37,089 bases of DNA from Clostridiaceae bacterium (GCA_012719645.1 JAAXZX010000077.1:1-37089), one strand, 5' to 3'. Counted from the first letter of the stretch, positions 1 to 8,949 are shown. The notes: generated from the letters alone by a model not told the origin. Numbers and translations are program-made.

Positions 1-1
1 A

Positions 2-487
2 AGGATAGTAGGTGAAACATCGGCCATCGACTGGGCCTATGAAGATGCATTCAAATGCGTGGAGGAAATCCTGGAAGATGGCGTGGAGATCAATGCCATC
101 ATCGCGTCCAATGATACGCTTGCCCATGCAGCGATAGAGGCCCTTTCAGAGAAAAGGCTTGCCGGGAAAGTGGCCGTGGTGGGCCAGGACGCTGATCTTG
201 CCGCATGTCAGCGCGTTGTCGAGGGGACACAGCTCATGACTGCATACAAGCCTATAGACAAGCTTGCCAAGGCCGCAGCGGAGGCTGCGGTCAAAATGGT
301 TAAGGGCGAGGATCTGGACACGAATGAAACCATTTTTGACGGGACTTACAGGGTTCCCTATTACAAGATAGAACCCATTGCCGTAACAGTGGACAATATG
401 ATGGATACCATTGTAAAGGACGGCTTCCACCGCCTGGAGGACATCTTTATCAATGTGCCGAAGGACCGGTGGCCCAAAATCGAATAG
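2..487 (+). CDS. Xylose-type sugar ABC transporter substrate-binding protein, C-terminal part (5' truncated)
   Basis: The reading frame is open from the first bases of the window, so the gene starts upstream; the GTG at 59 is an internal valine codon. The visible 161 residues form the C-terminal half of a periplasmic-binding-protein type I fold. They include the segment 'ASNDTLAHAAIEAL' and the stretch 'VVGQDADLAACQRVVEG' followed by 'TAYKPI', which is characteristic of XylF-like D-xylose binding proteins. The family captures a pentose outside the membrane and delivers it to an ABC permease. A complete second binding protein of a different subfamily (ChvE-like) follows about 200 bases downstream, so this may be an extra receptor for the same transporter or the end of a separate system. 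A sugar-sensing periplasmic-fold regulator is less likely, but the missing N-terminus prevents exclusion. Confidence 0.8.
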   Translation, partial: RIVGETSAIDWAYEDAFKCVEEILEDGVEINAIIASNDTLAHAAIEALSEKRLAGKVAVVGQDADLAACQRVVEGTQLMTAYKPIDKLAKAAAEAAVKMVKGEDLDTNETIFDGTYRVPYYKIEPIAVTVDNMMDTIVKDGFHRLEDIFINVPKDRWPKIE

Positions 488-575
488 CCCATGCAAAGGG
501 AAGGTCGGGAAGGCTTCAGAACTGTAAATTTTTTACCTTAAAAATATCCCCGTATATAAGCAAAGTTGGGAATAA

Positions 576-588
576 GGGTAAATTACCC
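576..588. promoter_or_regulatory. Small inverted repeat in the leader of the sugar transporter
   Basis: GGGTA-AAT-TACCC is a perfect 5-bp-arm inverted repeat inside the AT-rich gap (488-683) upstream of the binding-protein gene. It could be an operator or just part of the leader. No convincing terminator for the upstream gene and no clear -35/-10 pair is visible in this gap. Confidence 0.25.
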
Positions 589-683
589 AGCATTTTCTTA
601 ATTATATCCAGAGATCAGGGAAACTTCTTCATATAGAATTAAGACAGGTCTAAGGCCAAAAAACAGGAATGGAGGAGTCAAGA

Positions 684-1757
684 ATGAAAAGGAAACTGTC
701 ATTGCTTCTTGTTTTGACCCTGCTGATCGGTATGCTGACACTGACCGGATGCGGCGGGCCGGGAGGAAAAAATCTCATCGGTGTTGCGATGCCGACTCAG
801 TCGCTCCAGAGATGGAACCAGGACGGCGAAAACATGAAGAAAGAACTGGAAGCCAAGGGCTACCAGGTGGATCTCCAGTTCGCCAACAACGATGTCAACC
901 TGCAGATACAGCAGCTTGAGAACATGATCTCAAAAGGCTGCAAGGTTCTTGTTATCGCATCGATTGACGGCTCATCCCTAACCGATGTTCTCAAGAAAGC
1001 TGCAGAGCAGAAGATCAAGGTCATTGCTTATGACCGTCTTATCATGCAGACTGAAAATGTGGACTACTATGCGACCTTTGACAACTTCAAGGTGGGCGTA
1101 CTCCAGGGAACATACATAGAAGAAGCCCTGGGCCTGAAGGAAGGAAAAGGGCCTTACAACATTGAACTGTTTGCCGGATCTCCCGATGACAACAACGCAT
1201 ACTTCTTCAATGGCGGTGCAATGAGCATCCTTCAGCCGTACATAGACAATGGGCAGCTCGTAGTTCTCAGTGGGCAGACCGAGTTCGAAAAGATAGCTAT
1301 TCCGGCCTGGACATCGGCTACTGCACAGGCAAGGATGGACAACCTGATCACGGCATACTACTCCGGCGGAGCAAAGCTTGACGCTGTTCTGTCCCCCAAC
1401 GACAGCCTTGCCATAGGTATCGTCGCTTCCCTGGACAGCAACGGCTACGGCACAGCTGACAAGCCCTACCCGGTTCTCACCGGTCAGGACTGCGACAAGC
1501 CCAACGTAAAGGCCATGATCGAAGGCAAGCAGTCCATGTCGGTGTTCAAGGACACAAGGACACTTGCCAAGCAGGTTGTTACGATGGTTGACGCCATACT
1601 CCAGGGCAAGGAAGTTCCCGTGAACGACACCGAGACATATAACAACGGTGTGAAGAATGTTCCGTCTTACCTCTGTGAACCCGTATTCGCAGACAAGAAC
1701 AACTACAAGGAACTCCTCATCGACAGCGGATACTATAAGATGGAAGACATCCAGTAA
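684..1757 (+). CDS. chvE: Multiple-monosaccharide ABC transporter, substrate-binding lipoprotein (ChvE/GguA-system type)
   Basis: This is the extracytoplasmic receptor of a monosaccharide ABC importer, 357 residues. The start is ATG 684: the ATG at 669 lies inside the ribosome binding site (GGAGGAG at 671-677). Residues 1-23 are a lipoprotein signal ending in a lipobox (LTGC, Cys23). The mature part begins with '[17 protein letters not shown]', typical of ChvE-like proteins, and carries the central '[17 protein letters not shown]' and the hinge-side '[10 protein letters not shown]' and 'VLTGQDCD' motifs. An ATPase and a permease follow on the same strand, separated from this gene by two hairpins. 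This suggests the receptor is made in excess of the membrane parts. In this family the ligand can be glucose, galactose, xylose or arabinose; the sequence alone does not settle it. Confidence 0.88.
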   Translation: MKRKLSLLLVLTLLIGMLTLTGCGGPGGKNLIGVAMPTQSLQRWNQDGENMKKELEAKGYQVDLQFANNDVNLQIQQLENMISKGCKVLVIASIDGSSLTDVLKKAAEQKIKVIAYDRLIMQTENVDYYATFDNFKVGVLQGTYIEEALGLKEGKGPYNIELFAGSPDDNNAYFFNGGAMSILQPYIDNGQLVVLSGQTEFEKIAIPAWTSATAQARMDNLITAYYSGGAKLDAVLSPNDSLAIGIVASLDSNGYGTADKPYPVLTGQDCDKPNVKAMIEGKQSMSVFKDTRTLAKQVVTMVDAILQGKEVPVNDTETYNNGVKNVPSYLCEPVFADKNNYKELLIDSGYYKMEDIQ

Positions 1758-1767
1758 CAGATTTTCA

Positions 1768-1793
1768 GGACACCCCCGCCCGGGGTGTCCTCT
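1768..1793 (+). terminator. Strong hairpin after the binding-protein gene (attenuating terminator)
   Basis: GGACACCCC (1768-1776) pairs perfectly with GGGGTGTCC (1782-1790) around a 5-base loop and is followed by TCTTT. It begins 10 bases after the stop codon. The T tract is short, so it probably stops only part of the transcripts or blocks 3' exonucleases, as is common between receptor and ATPase genes of ABC importers. Confidence 0.65.
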
Positions 1794-1830
1794 TTGGAGA
1801 CGGCAGAATCCATGTTTTGCCGTCTCCAAA
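1793..1830 (+). repeat. Second long hairpin between receptor and ATPase genes
   Basis: A 13-bp perfect inverted repeat: positions 1793-1805 (TTTGGAGACGGCA) pair with 1818-1830, with a 12-base loop. It directly follows the hairpin at 1768-1790. There is no T tract, so mRNA stabilisation or processing is more likely than termination. A third, weaker stem (CCCCGCT 1865-1871 with AGCGGGG 1889-1895) lies further along the same gap. Confidence 0.6.
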
Positions 1831-1969
1831 CCAAATAATCATATATGTTACAATGTTTCCGGATCCCCGCTTGCAATCCGTGAATGCCAGCGGGGTGGGG
1901 TTTATTTGGTGGTAGCCTTTCGGGTTCATCACCAGGTCGCAAAATAAAGACACAGGGGGATGAGGAAAC

Positions 1970-3505
1970 TTGGGAACGATCCTGGAGATGCGGAATATCA
2001 CGAAGATATTTCCCGGTGTCAAGGCCCTTGACAATGTCAATTTCGAGGTGGAAGCCGGTGAAATACATGCCCTGGTCGGTGAGAACGGGGCAGGCAAATC
2101 AACCCTCATGAATGTCCTGAGCGGCATCTATCCGTACGGTACCTACAGCGGGGAGATCGTTTTTGATGGAAAAGTGTGTGCTTTCAGGGATGTAAAGGAC
2201 AGTGAAAAAGTGGGTATCGCCATAATCCACCAGGAACTGGCCCTTCAGCCTTACATGTCCATAGCTGAAAACCTGTTTTTAGGAAATGAACGCCAAAAGC
2301 GCGGTTTTATAGACTGGAACCGGACCCAGCTTGAAGCAAGGGAACTCCTCAAAAAGGTCAGACTGAATGAAAACGCCCAGACCCTGGTGAAGGATATCGG
2401 GGTTGGCAAGCAGCAATTGGTTGAAATTGCCAAGGCATTGGCCAAGAAAGTAAAGCTTCTCATCCTGGATGAACCAACGGCTGCCTTGAACGATGAGGAT
2501 TCGAACAATCTTCTTAACCTGATTCTGGAATTGAAAAAAGACGGCATAACCTGTATACTGATTTCCCACAAGCTCAATGAGATCCTGAAGGTGGCGGACA
2601 GCATCACCATCCTGAGGGACGGAGCGACTATTGAAACCCTTAAGGTTGGTGTGGATGTCATAGATGAAGACCGGATAATAAAGGGTATGGTAGGAAGGAC
2701 CCTGGTCAACCGGTTCCCCAAAAGGGAGCCCAAGATCGGGGATGTGGTTTTTGAAGTCAGGGACTGGAATGTGTACCATCCGCTGATCCCCGACAGACAA
2801 GTAATCAAGAATGTTAACATCAAGGTGCGCCGCGGCGAGGTTGTGGGTATATCCGGGCTCATGGGAGCCGGGAGGACCGAATTTGCCATGAGCATTTTCG
2901 GCAAGGCTTACGGAACCCGCATATCAGGACAGATATTTAAAGATGGTAAACCGGTCCAGTTCAATACTGTGCGTGACGCCATCGACCATGGAGTTTCATA
3001 CCTTACGGAGGACCGGAAATCGGCAGGGCTCATCCTTATCGATGATATCAGGCACAACATAACGCTGCCCAGCCTTAAGAAGATCAGCAAAAGGTCATTC
3101 ATCGACCAGAACAGGGAGATCCTGGTAGCCGAAGAGTACCGGTCCAAGCTTGATATCAAATCATCGAGCATTCTTCAGAAAACAGGCAACCTTTCCGGAG
3201 GAAACCAGCAGAAGGTAGTCCTGAGCAGGTGGATTTTCTCCCGCCCCGATGTTCTGATCCTGGATGAGCCAACCCGCGGCATCGATGTGGGCGCCAAATA
3301 CGAGATATATACCATTATCAACCAGCTTGCCGATGAAGGCAAATCCATCATCTTCATTTCATCCGAACTACCCGAGATCCTTGGGATCTGTGACAGGATA
3401 TATGTCATGAATGACGGGCGTATTGTGGGTGAGCTGACCCGGGAGGAAGCCTCTTCGGAAAGTATAATGAAATGCATTATGCAGAGTAACAGGGAGGTAT
3501 CTTGA
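1970..3505 (+). CDS. gguA: Sugar ABC transporter, tandem ATP-binding protein (GguA/MmsA type)
   Basis: This 511-residue protein has two nucleotide-binding domains and drives monosaccharide import at the cytoplasmic face. The chosen start is TTG 1970, giving [20 protein letters not shown], the usual family N-terminus; an ATG at 1988 would cut into it. Domain 1 has Walker [10 protein letters not shown] (about residues 37-45) and Walker [12 protein letters not shown], with the family's poor signature (IGVGKQQ). Domain 2 has a degenerate Walker A (GLMGAGRTE) but a canonical signature LSGGNQQK and Walker [13 protein letters not shown]. This asymmetry is normal for the family. The permease gene starts four bases after the stop, so the two are co-translated. 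Confidence 0.92.
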   Translation: MGTILEMRNITKIFPGVKALDNVNFEVEAGEIHALVGENGAGKSTLMNVLSGIYPYGTYSGEIVFDGKVCAFRDVKDSEKVGIAIIHQELALQPYMSIAENLFLGNERQKRGFIDWNRTQLEARELLKKVRLNENAQTLVKDIGVGKQQLVEIAKALAKKVKLLILDEPTAALNDEDSNNLLNLILELKKDGITCILISHKLNEILKVADSITILRDGATIETLKVGVDVIDEDRIIKGMVGRTLVNRFPKREPKIGDVVFEVRDWNVYHPLIPDRQVIKNVNIKVRRGEVVGISGLMGAGRTEFAMSIFGKAYGTRISGQIFKDGKPVQFNTVRDAIDHGVSYLTEDRKSAGLILIDDIRHNITLPSLKKISKRSFIDQNREILVAEEYRSKLDIKSSSILQKTGNLSGGNQQKVVLSRWIFSRPDVLILDEPTRGIDVGAKYEIYTIINQLADEGKSIIFISSELPEILGICDRIYVMNDGRIVGELTREEASSESIMKCIMQSNREVS

Positions 3506-3508
3506 CCT

Positions 3509-4684
3509 ATGGAGAACATCGGCAAAACTATTAAGAATAATCTGCGCCAGTATGCCATGCTCATAGCCCTGGTGGTCATAATGATCTTCTTCCAGATCGC
3601 TACGGGCGGAATACTGCTCTATCCGATGAATGTCACCAACCTTGTTCTCCAGAACAGCTATGTGCTGATTCTGGCGATCGGTATGACCCTTTGTATACTG
3701 ACCGGAGGCAATATAGACCTTTCTGTGGGATCAGTGGTTGCATTTGTCGGCGCGGTTTCCGGTACCCTGATGATTGATATGAAAATGCCCATGTTCCCGG
3801 CGCTCCTTATCACCCTTGCAGTGGGCCTTATCATTGGTATCTGGCAGGGATTCTGGATAGCATATGTACGTATACCGGCCTTTATCGTCACCCTGGCCGG
3901 CATGCTGATATTCAGGGGGCTGACCAATACCATCCTCAGGGGTTTGACGCTGGCTCCCTATCCCAAGGAGTACCAGGTAATAAGCGGCGGTTTCATTCCC
4001 GACTTCCTTAATTTCTTCGGCGCCGGCTTCAATGTGACCACCATTGTTGTGGGTATAGTGTTTTCATTGCTGTATGTCATCATGGCAATAAAAAAGCGCA
4101 AGGAACGTGCCGGCTATGGTTTTGAGAACTCACCCACACTGTTCTTCATAATCCAGGCCATCATCGTCGTGTGCGGCATAATGCTCCTTTCCTACTGGCT
4201 CTCGGCGTACAAGGGCATACCCGTTATATTTGTCATAATCGCAACCCTGGTCGCTGGATATACCGTGTTTACGCAGAATACGGCGCCCGGACGCTATATC
4301 TATGCCATGGGCGGAAATGAGAAAGCGGCCAGGCTTTCCGGTGTAAATACCAATAAGGTACTGTTCTTTACATACGTCAACATGGCTGTACTGGCTACCA
4401 TTGCCGGGATCAGCTTCTCCTCGCGCATCAATTCAGCCTCTCCTGTGGCGGGGCAGAACTTCGAACTGGATGCCATCGCTGCCTGCTTTATCGGCGGAGC
4501 GTCGGTTACCGGCGGTGTGGGAACGGTTATTGGTGCCATCATCGGGGCCCTGGTCATGGGCGTTCTGAACAACGGTATGAGTATCATGGGCGTAGGAATT
4601 GACATGCAGATGACCATCAAGGGCCTGGTTCTTCTGATCGCCGTGGCATTTGACGTTATCTCCAAGAGAAAATCCAGAGGATGA
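3509..4684 (+). CDS. gguB: Sugar ABC transporter permease (GguB/MmsB type)
   Basis: A polytopic membrane protein of 391 residues that forms the translocation pore of the monosaccharide importer, presumably as a homodimer, which is usual for this carbohydrate-uptake-2 class. It has about ten hydrophobic segments. The conserved 'LTGGNIDLSVGSVVAFVGA' lies near residue 70 and 'GGASVTGGVGTVIGAIIGALVMGVLNNGM' near the C-terminus, both hallmarks of the BPD_transp_2 family. A GGGAGG site lies upstream inside the end of the ATPase gene, and the intergenic gap is only a few bases. The hydrophilic insert 'IKKRKERAGYGFENSPT' around residue 195 is typical of the GguB branch rather than of ribose permeases. 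A terminator follows at 4700-4735. Confidence 0.92.
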   Translation: MENIGKTIKNNLRQYAMLIALVVIMIFFQIATGGILLYPMNVTNLVLQNSYVLILAIGMTLCILTGGNIDLSVGSVVAFVGAVSGTLMIDMKMPMFPALLITLAVGLIIGIWQGFWIAYVRIPAFIVTLAGMLIFRGLTNTILRGLTLAPYPKEYQVISGGFIPDFLNFFGAGFNVTTIVVGIVFSLLYVIMAIKKRKERAGYGFENSPTLFFIIQAIIVVCGIMLLSYWLSAYKGIPVIFVIIATLVAGYTVFTQNTAPGRYIYAMGGNEKAARLSGVNTNKVLFFTYVNMAVLATIAGISFSSRINSASPVAGQNFELDAIAACFIGGASVTGGVGTVIGAIIGALVMGVLNNGMSIMGVGIDMQMTIKGLVLLIAVAFDVISKRKSRG

Positions 4685-4699
4685 GGCATATAATGCAAA

Positions 4700-4735
4700 A
4701 AAGCGTCCGGACCACAAATCCGGGCGCTTTATTTA
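4700..4735 (+). terminator. Rho-independent terminator of the sugar transporter operon
   Basis: AAAGCGTCCGGA (4700-4711) pairs with TCCGGGCGCTTT (4719-4730), with one G-U pair and a 7-base loop, and is followed by an AT-rich run. It sits between two convergent genes and has A residues on the 5' side, so it can serve both strands. Confidence 0.8.
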
Positions 4736-4751
4736 CGTTTGCTTCACCATT

Positions 4752-5252
4752 TCACAGCAGCCAGCCTGCCGTTACCACAAGCGCTGTTATTGCAATCGCG
4801 GAAATAAGTGCCCCAAGCGTGACACAGACAACCGACTTACTGAATTTGAGACCCAGGACGGCTGCAATCAGGCTGCCGGTCCATACGCCGGTTGTGGGCA
4901 GGGGAATGCCCACAAATGTGATGAGACCGATCTCCTTGTACTTCTCAATCCTGGGCGAATTCTTTCTGACCTTCCTGTCCAGGAAATCACAAAAACCTTT
5001 AAATAAGTTATACTTCCTCATCCAGTTATAAACCGCATTGAATGCCAGCAAAATGATCGGGCACGGTATGAGGCTGCCCAGTAAACTTACCAGGAAAGCC
5101 GTAAACGGGTTCATCCCGAAAAGGGCTATGCCGATGGGAATGGAGCCGCGCTGTTCTATAAGCGGAATCATGGAAATGATGAAAACAAAAACAAAATGAT
5201 AGATGGGCGGCATTTCACGTATATTAGCGGCCCATTCCTGAACAAATGACAT
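4752..5252 (-). CDS. Small multidrug-export family membrane protein (COG2426-like)
   Basis: A 166-residue integral membrane protein with about four to five hydrophobic segments. The pattern 'IPLIEQRGSIPIGIALFGM', 'SLLGSLIPCPIILL' and 'GLITFVGIPLPTTGVWTGSLIAAVLG' is that of the Sm_multidrug_ex family. The assigned name is historical and the transport substrate has not been established for most members. The start is placed at 5252 because the upstream in-frame ATG (5267) overlaps the ribosome binding site GGGAGGA, which is correctly spaced only for 5252. It is a single gene, convergent with the sugar permease, sharing the terminator region between them. Confidence 0.8.
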   Translation of the reverse strand: MSFVQEWAANIREMPPIYHFVFVFIISMIPLIEQRGSIPIGIALFGMNPFTAFLVSLLGSLIPCPIILLAFNAVYNWMRKYNLFKGFCDFLDRKVRKNSPRIEKYKEIGLITFVGIPLPTTGVWTGSLIAAVLGLKFSKSVVCVTLGALISAIAITALVVTAGWLL

Positions 5253-5361
5253 GTTTAATCCTCCCATTGTCCGTTCATCGATGGCATGGCTTTCCCTTAT
5301 CCGGGATTCAAAGCCCTGTGAGGCATGATACCATATTCGATATAAACAGACAACAGTTGTT

Positions 5362-6336
5362 TTACTTTTCTTTCAGGCTTTTTTCCAACTCGGAGATGTT
5401 CGTGATAACGATAAGCCCTTTAATAGCCGTAAGGTTCTGGTTTTTCTCCGCGACTGCCCCTGCAAGGTTGGCAACCGAAAGGTCCAGCATGGCTGCCGTA
5501 TCCTTTTGTTTGTCGCCGTAAGTATTTTTTTGCCCGTTCCAGTTTTCTTCCAGGTCGTTCATGGCGGCAGCTGCTGTCTGCCAGTCTCCAACCTTTGCCG
5601 ACAGCATGACCCTGCGGGCATGGAACAGAAGGATCTTGGCAGGCGCCCTTTTGTCCTGGTGCAGGACATAATAGTCGCAGATGGCCTTAAATAGGTTGTT
5701 GGCTTCGGTTAAAACCTCATTCTGGTTTTTGGCTTCGGCCTTTTTGGTAAGCTGGTTGAGTGTATTGCTGGCATTGGCGCCAAGTTCGGTGCTTGCGCCA
5801 AGCTTGGCGGCTGCCGGGATGTATTCGTTGAACAGGGAGTGAAGCTCTATAATACTCTTGTCCACATCATCCCATATATCATCCTGGGGCTTTTGGTTCC
5901 GGGCTTCCTTTCCCTGCTGCTGATCCTGTTGTTCCCCGCCTTGCTGTTGATCCTGCTGCTGTTCCTCACCCGGCTGCTTGCCCTGCTGTGCCTCTCCCTG
6001 TTGCTGTTCCTTGCCTTGCTGTTCCTTCCCTTTTTCCTGTCCTTCACCCTGCTGTTCTTTTCCCTGTTGTTCCTTGCCTTGCTGCTGGTCCTCCTGTTTC
6101 CTGCCCTGCGGGTCCCGGCTTTCCTCTTTCCCCGGATTCACGGGGCCGTCCAGGAGCTGGATAATGGATTCGTTCACAGTTTCTATCTCTTCAAGGGCCT
6201 TTATTACCTTCTCTTGCTCCTGCTTCTGCTGTTCCTGGTTTTCCTGTTCCTTAGTCTGGCCGCATGACGAAAAAAGCAGGAATGCCAGCGCAAGCGCCAG
6301 TGCGGATATTCCTAAAGCCTTTTTAGATGGCCTCAT
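5362..6336 (-). CDS. Gln/Glu-rich lipoprotein of unknown function
   Basis: A 324-residue predicted lipoprotein. The start at 6336 has AAGGAGTG just upstream, and residues 1-25 form a signal peptide ending in FSSC (Cys25). A short helical segment (29-65) leads to a low-complexity stretch of about 64 residues (81-144) made almost only of Q, G, E, K and D in irregular repeats such as QQGKE. The C-terminal 170 residues (from 'DIWDDVDKSIIELHSLFNEY') look all-helical, with 'LGANASNTLNQLTKKAEAKNQNEVLTEANNLFKAICDYY'. The low-complexity part resembles a surface linker or spacer. I do not recognise a family and infer only that a helical domain is tethered to the membrane outer face. The gene appears monocistronic. 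Confidence 0.75.
   Translation of the reverse strand: MRPSKKALGISALALALAFLLFSSCGQTKEQENQEQQKQEQEKVIKALEEIETVNESIIQLLDGPVNPGKEESRDPQGRKQEDQQQGKEQQGKEQQGEGQEKGKEQQGKEQQQGEAQQGKQPGEEQQQDQQQGGEQQDQQQGKEARNQKPQDDIWDDVDKSIIELHSLFNEYIPAAAKLGASTELGANASNTLNQLTKKAEAKNQNEVLTEANNLFKAICDYYVLHQDKRAPAKILLFHARRVMLSAKVGDWQTAAAAMNDLEENWNGQKNTYGDKQKDTAAMLDLSVANLAGAVAEKNQNLTAIKGLIVITNISELEKSLKEK
5905..6096 (-). repeat. Degenerate short tandem repeats encoding Q/G/E/K-rich segment
   Basis: Repeated units of roughly 15 bases encode QQGKE-like pentapeptides (residues 81-144 of the lipoprotein). The repeats are imperfect but share a base bias that also creates a long spurious hydrophobic frame on the other strand. 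Confidence 0.6.
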
Positions 6337-6511
6337 AATGGTCACTCCTTCAAGTCTGCCGTGCATGGGGAATATGCAGCCGTCATAATCGTAAAAGGGG
6401 CTATTTGATATTTTCACCCGGCGGACGCCGTTTATTCATGGCCGGCGCAGCCGTGAAACTTTTCGGAGCGGCATTCCGGAAAAAGACATGAGAAATATCA
6501 GGCGGGTGTTA

Positions 6512-6517
6512 TATAAT
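6512..6517 (+). promoter_or_regulatory. Candidate -10 box for the LppM-like lipoprotein gene
   Basis: TATAAT in the 287-base gap between two divergently transcribed lipoprotein genes. No good -35 is seen 16-18 bases upstream, so this is only a candidate. The rest of the gap shows no other recognisable feature. Confidence 0.3.
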
Positions 6518-6623
6518 ATATGGAATTGGTGCACTTATATGTGATAAGATGAGTGCGGACCATCCCATGGGAGGCATGGGTGTCTGTATTTCCGACATGA
6601 TTTGTTTTTAGGAGGATTTGCCC

Positions 6624-7373
6624 ATGAAAACAACAAGAAACCTGTTTGTTATCCTGGCTGTTTTATTGGCAGCAGTCATACTCTCCGGATGTATTTCAGT
6701 GGAACTGAAGGTAAACAGGGACGGTTCATGCGAGATCAACTACATAATCGATACATCCCAGTTCGGGGGCTTTATCTCCGTGGACGAGATCGAGGAATCG
6801 TTCAAGGAGTCGGTGGAGGAAACCAACACCAGGGCAGGGAAGACTGTCGCAGTGCTGAAAGACGTGAAGGAAAACAAGAAGGACAAGACCATGACAGTTG
6901 CCATCTCCGTTTCTGATATCAATGAGATGGAAGAGGGCGCATTCTTCGGCACTGTTAAGGCATACCGCCAGGAAAGCGGATTCGGGCTGGATAACCTGGT
7001 GGATAAAAAGGACAAACCGGTAGCCGCGGAGGATATCCCCGATGCCCTGTACCTGGTTTATCTGCCCATGACCGAAGGGGATGAATACGGCATTTTGAAT
7101 GTAACCGTTACTGTCCCCGGAACCATAGAGTATCTCACCGAGGGCGCGGAGTTGGAGAAGGGCAACGTGGCCGTCTTCGAAGGGGAAAGCGTGCTGGCGG
7201 TATTCAAGATGGGCGGAGGCGGGTTCCCTGTATGGATCGTTCCGGTTATCGCAATCATCCTTATTATCCTGCTGCTGCTCAAGATGAAGAAACCGTCGGC
7301 AGCGCCGGTTGTGAGCCCGCCTGTGACCACCAACGCACCCGATACCTATATCAACACCCAGTCCAATTCCTGA
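6624..7373 (+). CDS. LppM-like lipoprotein with C-terminal membrane anchor
   Basis: A 249-residue protein starting at ATG 6624 with GGAGGAT seven bases upstream. It has a lipoprotein signal ending LSGC (Cys23), then an extracytoplasmic beta-rich domain beginning 'ISVELKVNRDGSCEINYIID' and ending 'VTVPGTIEYLTEGAELEKGNVAVFEG'. A transmembrane helix (about 210-228, 'VWIVPVIAIILIILLLLK') and a short basic/polar cytoplasmic tail follow. The order lipobox, beta domain with a 'GxIxxxxGAxxxxGNxxxF' motif, then C-terminal TM, is typical of LppM-domain proteins found in actinobacteria and Firmicutes. Their role in Firmicutes is not known. It is followed by a bidirectional terminator shared with zwf. 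Confidence 0.7.
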   Translation: MKTTRNLFVILAVLLAAVILSGCISVELKVNRDGSCEINYIIDTSQFGGFISVDEIEESFKESVEETNTRAGKTVAVLKDVKENKKDKTMTVAISVSDINEMEEGAFFGTVKAYRQESGFGLDNLVDKKDKPVAAEDIPDALYLVYLPMTEGDEYGILNVTVTVPGTIEYLTEGAELEKGNVAVFEGESVLAVFKMGGGGFPVWIVPVIAIILIILLLLKMKKPSAAPVVSPPVTTNAPDTYINTQSNS

Positions 7374-7423
7374 CGGGAAGCCTGCCCCGGCGCTGAAAAA
7401 ACCGGGCGGGCGTTTAAAAAACG

Positions 7424-7463
7424 CAGGGAATCATGGATGCTCCATGGTTCCCTGTTTGCTTTT
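7424..7463. terminator. Bidirectional terminator between the LppM-like gene and zwf
   Basis: CAGGGAATCATGGA (7424-7437) pairs with TCCATGGTTCCCTG (7441-7454), with one G-U pair and a 3-base loop, followed by TTTGCTTTT on the plus strand. The A-rich 5' flank supplies U residues for the minus-strand transcript. The zwf stop codon lies at 7462-7464, directly beside the stem. Confidence 0.82.
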
Positions 7464-8949
7464 ATAAATTCCACCAATGGTGTCCGTACCTTGCCAGGAG
7501 TTCATCTGAAGCGGCCGGTCCCCAGGTGCCGGGAATATAATTGGGGAAGGACGCGGTTTCTTTCTCCCAGGACCTGGCTATGCTGTCCACAAAGCTCCAT
7601 GAGGCTTCGATTTCCTCCCAGCTTGTAAAGAGGGTCTGGTCGTTCCGCAGCGCGTCAGCTATCAGGCGCTCATAGCTTTCAGGCGAATTGTTCTCATAGC
7701 CGCAGCTTTGGCAGTAATCCATCTTTACGGTGTTTATTTCGTTTCCCGAACCGGGTTTTTTGGCGTTGAAGCTGAAGGAGATCCCCTCTTCAGGCTGTAT
7801 GCGTATCTCGAGCAGATTGGGCTGCAATCCCTTGTACTCCTTGAAATACAGGATTTCGGGCATGGACTTGAATTCCAGTACAACACAGGTTGTTTTTTTA
7901 GCCAGCCTTTTTCCGGTCCTGAGATAGAAGGGCATTCCTCCCCAGCGGAAGTTCCCCGCCAGGATCCTGAGGGCTATAAAGGTCTCGGTATTGGACTCAG
8001 GATGGATTCCTGCTTCCTGGCGGTACCCCCGGATAATTTTACCGTCAAGCAAAGCCTCGCCGTACTGACCGCGGACGATATGATTCCTGAAAGCCTCGTC
8101 ATCCATCTTAAGCAGGCTCCGGAGGAACTTCACCTTCTCGTCCCTGATGGATTTATAATCCAGGTTTATGGGAGGCTCCATGGCCACCAGTGCCAGGACC
8201 TGGAGAAGATGGCTCTGGAGCATGTCCCTCAGGGCGCCGGAGTTCTCATAATAGCCCGCGCGGTTCTCAACGCCATCGGTCTCGGCCGCCGTGATCTGGA
8301 TGTTGTCGATGCAGCGGCTGTTCCAGATACTTTCAAACACTGCATTGCCGAAACGTATCACCATCAGGTTCCTGAGCATCTCCTTGCCCAGGTAGTGGTC
8401 TATCCTGAATATATTCTCTGGTGGGAAAACGCTTTCAATAACGCCGTTAAGAAAAGAGGCTGACCTGAGATCCCTGCCGAAGGGTTTTTCAATGACAACC
8501 CTCTGCCATGATCCATTGTTGGTCACCATCCCGTTCCCGTGGAGGTTCAGAACTATGGGCTCAAAGAGGGATGGGGCCACCGCGAGGTAAAACAGCCTGT
8601 TTCCCTGTGTGCCAGCCTTTTCATCCAGGTCATCGAGCCATGCCTTCAGTAAAGGATACCCTTCGGAATCCGGGAGGTCCATCCTGAAGTAATGGATCCT
8701 TTCCCTGAGCCATTCCCATTTATCCGTCCTTACCGGATAACGGGAATGCTTTGTTACCGACGCCAGGAGGCTGTCCCGGTATTCCTGCGTGTCCAGGGGC
8801 CTTCTTCCCACGCACACAACTGCCAGTTCATCGGGCAATAATCCATCCACGGCCATGTTATACAGGGCGGGTATCAGTTTTCTGCGGGTCAGGTCGCCCG
8901 TTCCGCCAAATATGGTAAAAATGCAGGGTGTCAGTATCCTTTCCGGCAT
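7462..8949 (-). CDS. zwf: Glucose-6-phosphate 1-dehydrogenase
   Basis: This is the first enzyme of the oxidative pentose phosphate pathway, oxidising glucose 6-phosphate to 6-phosphogluconolactone with NAD(P)+. The protein is 495 residues, the normal family length. It has the N-terminal dinucleotide motif GGTGDLTRRKL (15-25), the EKPFG motif (154-158) and the active-site signature RIDHYLGKE (182-190) with His185 and Lys189. The start is ATG 8949, with GGAGG seven bases upstream; the ATG at 9000 would add an uncharacteristic N-terminus. No 6-phosphogluconolactonase or 6-phosphogluconate dehydrogenase gene lies beside it, so it is a stand-alone unit. The gene is missing from many Clostridia, so its presence is informative about sugar metabolism here. 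Confidence 0.95.
   Translation of the reverse strand: MPERILTPCIFTIFGGTGDLTRRKLIPALYNMAVDGLLPDELAVVCVGRRPLDTQEYRDSLLASVTKHSRYPVRTDKWEWLRERIHYFRMDLPDSEGYPLLKAWLDDLDEKAGTQGNRLFYLAVAPSLFEPIVLNLHGNGMVTNNGSWQRVVIEKPFGRDLRSASFLNGVIESVFPPENIFRIDHYLGKEMLRNLMVIRFGNAVFESIWNSRCIDNIQITAAETDGVENRAGYYENSGALRDMLQSHLLQVLALVAMEPPINLDYKSIRDEKVKFLRSLLKMDDEAFRNHIVRGQYGEALLDGKIIRGYRQEAGIHPESNTETFIALRILAGNFRWGGMPFYLRTGKRLAKKTTCVVLEFKSMPEILYFKEYKGLQPNLLEIRIQPEEGISFSFNAKKPGSGNEINTVKMDYCQSCGYENNSPESYERLIADALRNDQTLFTSWEEIEASWSFVDSIARSWEKETASFPNYIPGTWGPAASDELLARYGHHWWNL

Noticed and set aside
978..1829. 283-residue minus-strand frame across the sugar receptor gene
   Set aside because: Antisense shadow of a confidently identified lipoprotein gene; it also covers both downstream hairpins.
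5839..6267. Long plus-strand open frame rich in Leu and Phe opposite the Q/E-rich lipoprotein
   Set aside because: It is the complement of CAG/GAA-type codons in the low-complexity region; there is no ribosome binding site and the residue pattern is monotonous.
7708..8463. 251-residue plus-strand frame inside zwf
   Set aside because: It lies wholly within the well-supported zwf gene on the other strand and resembles no family.
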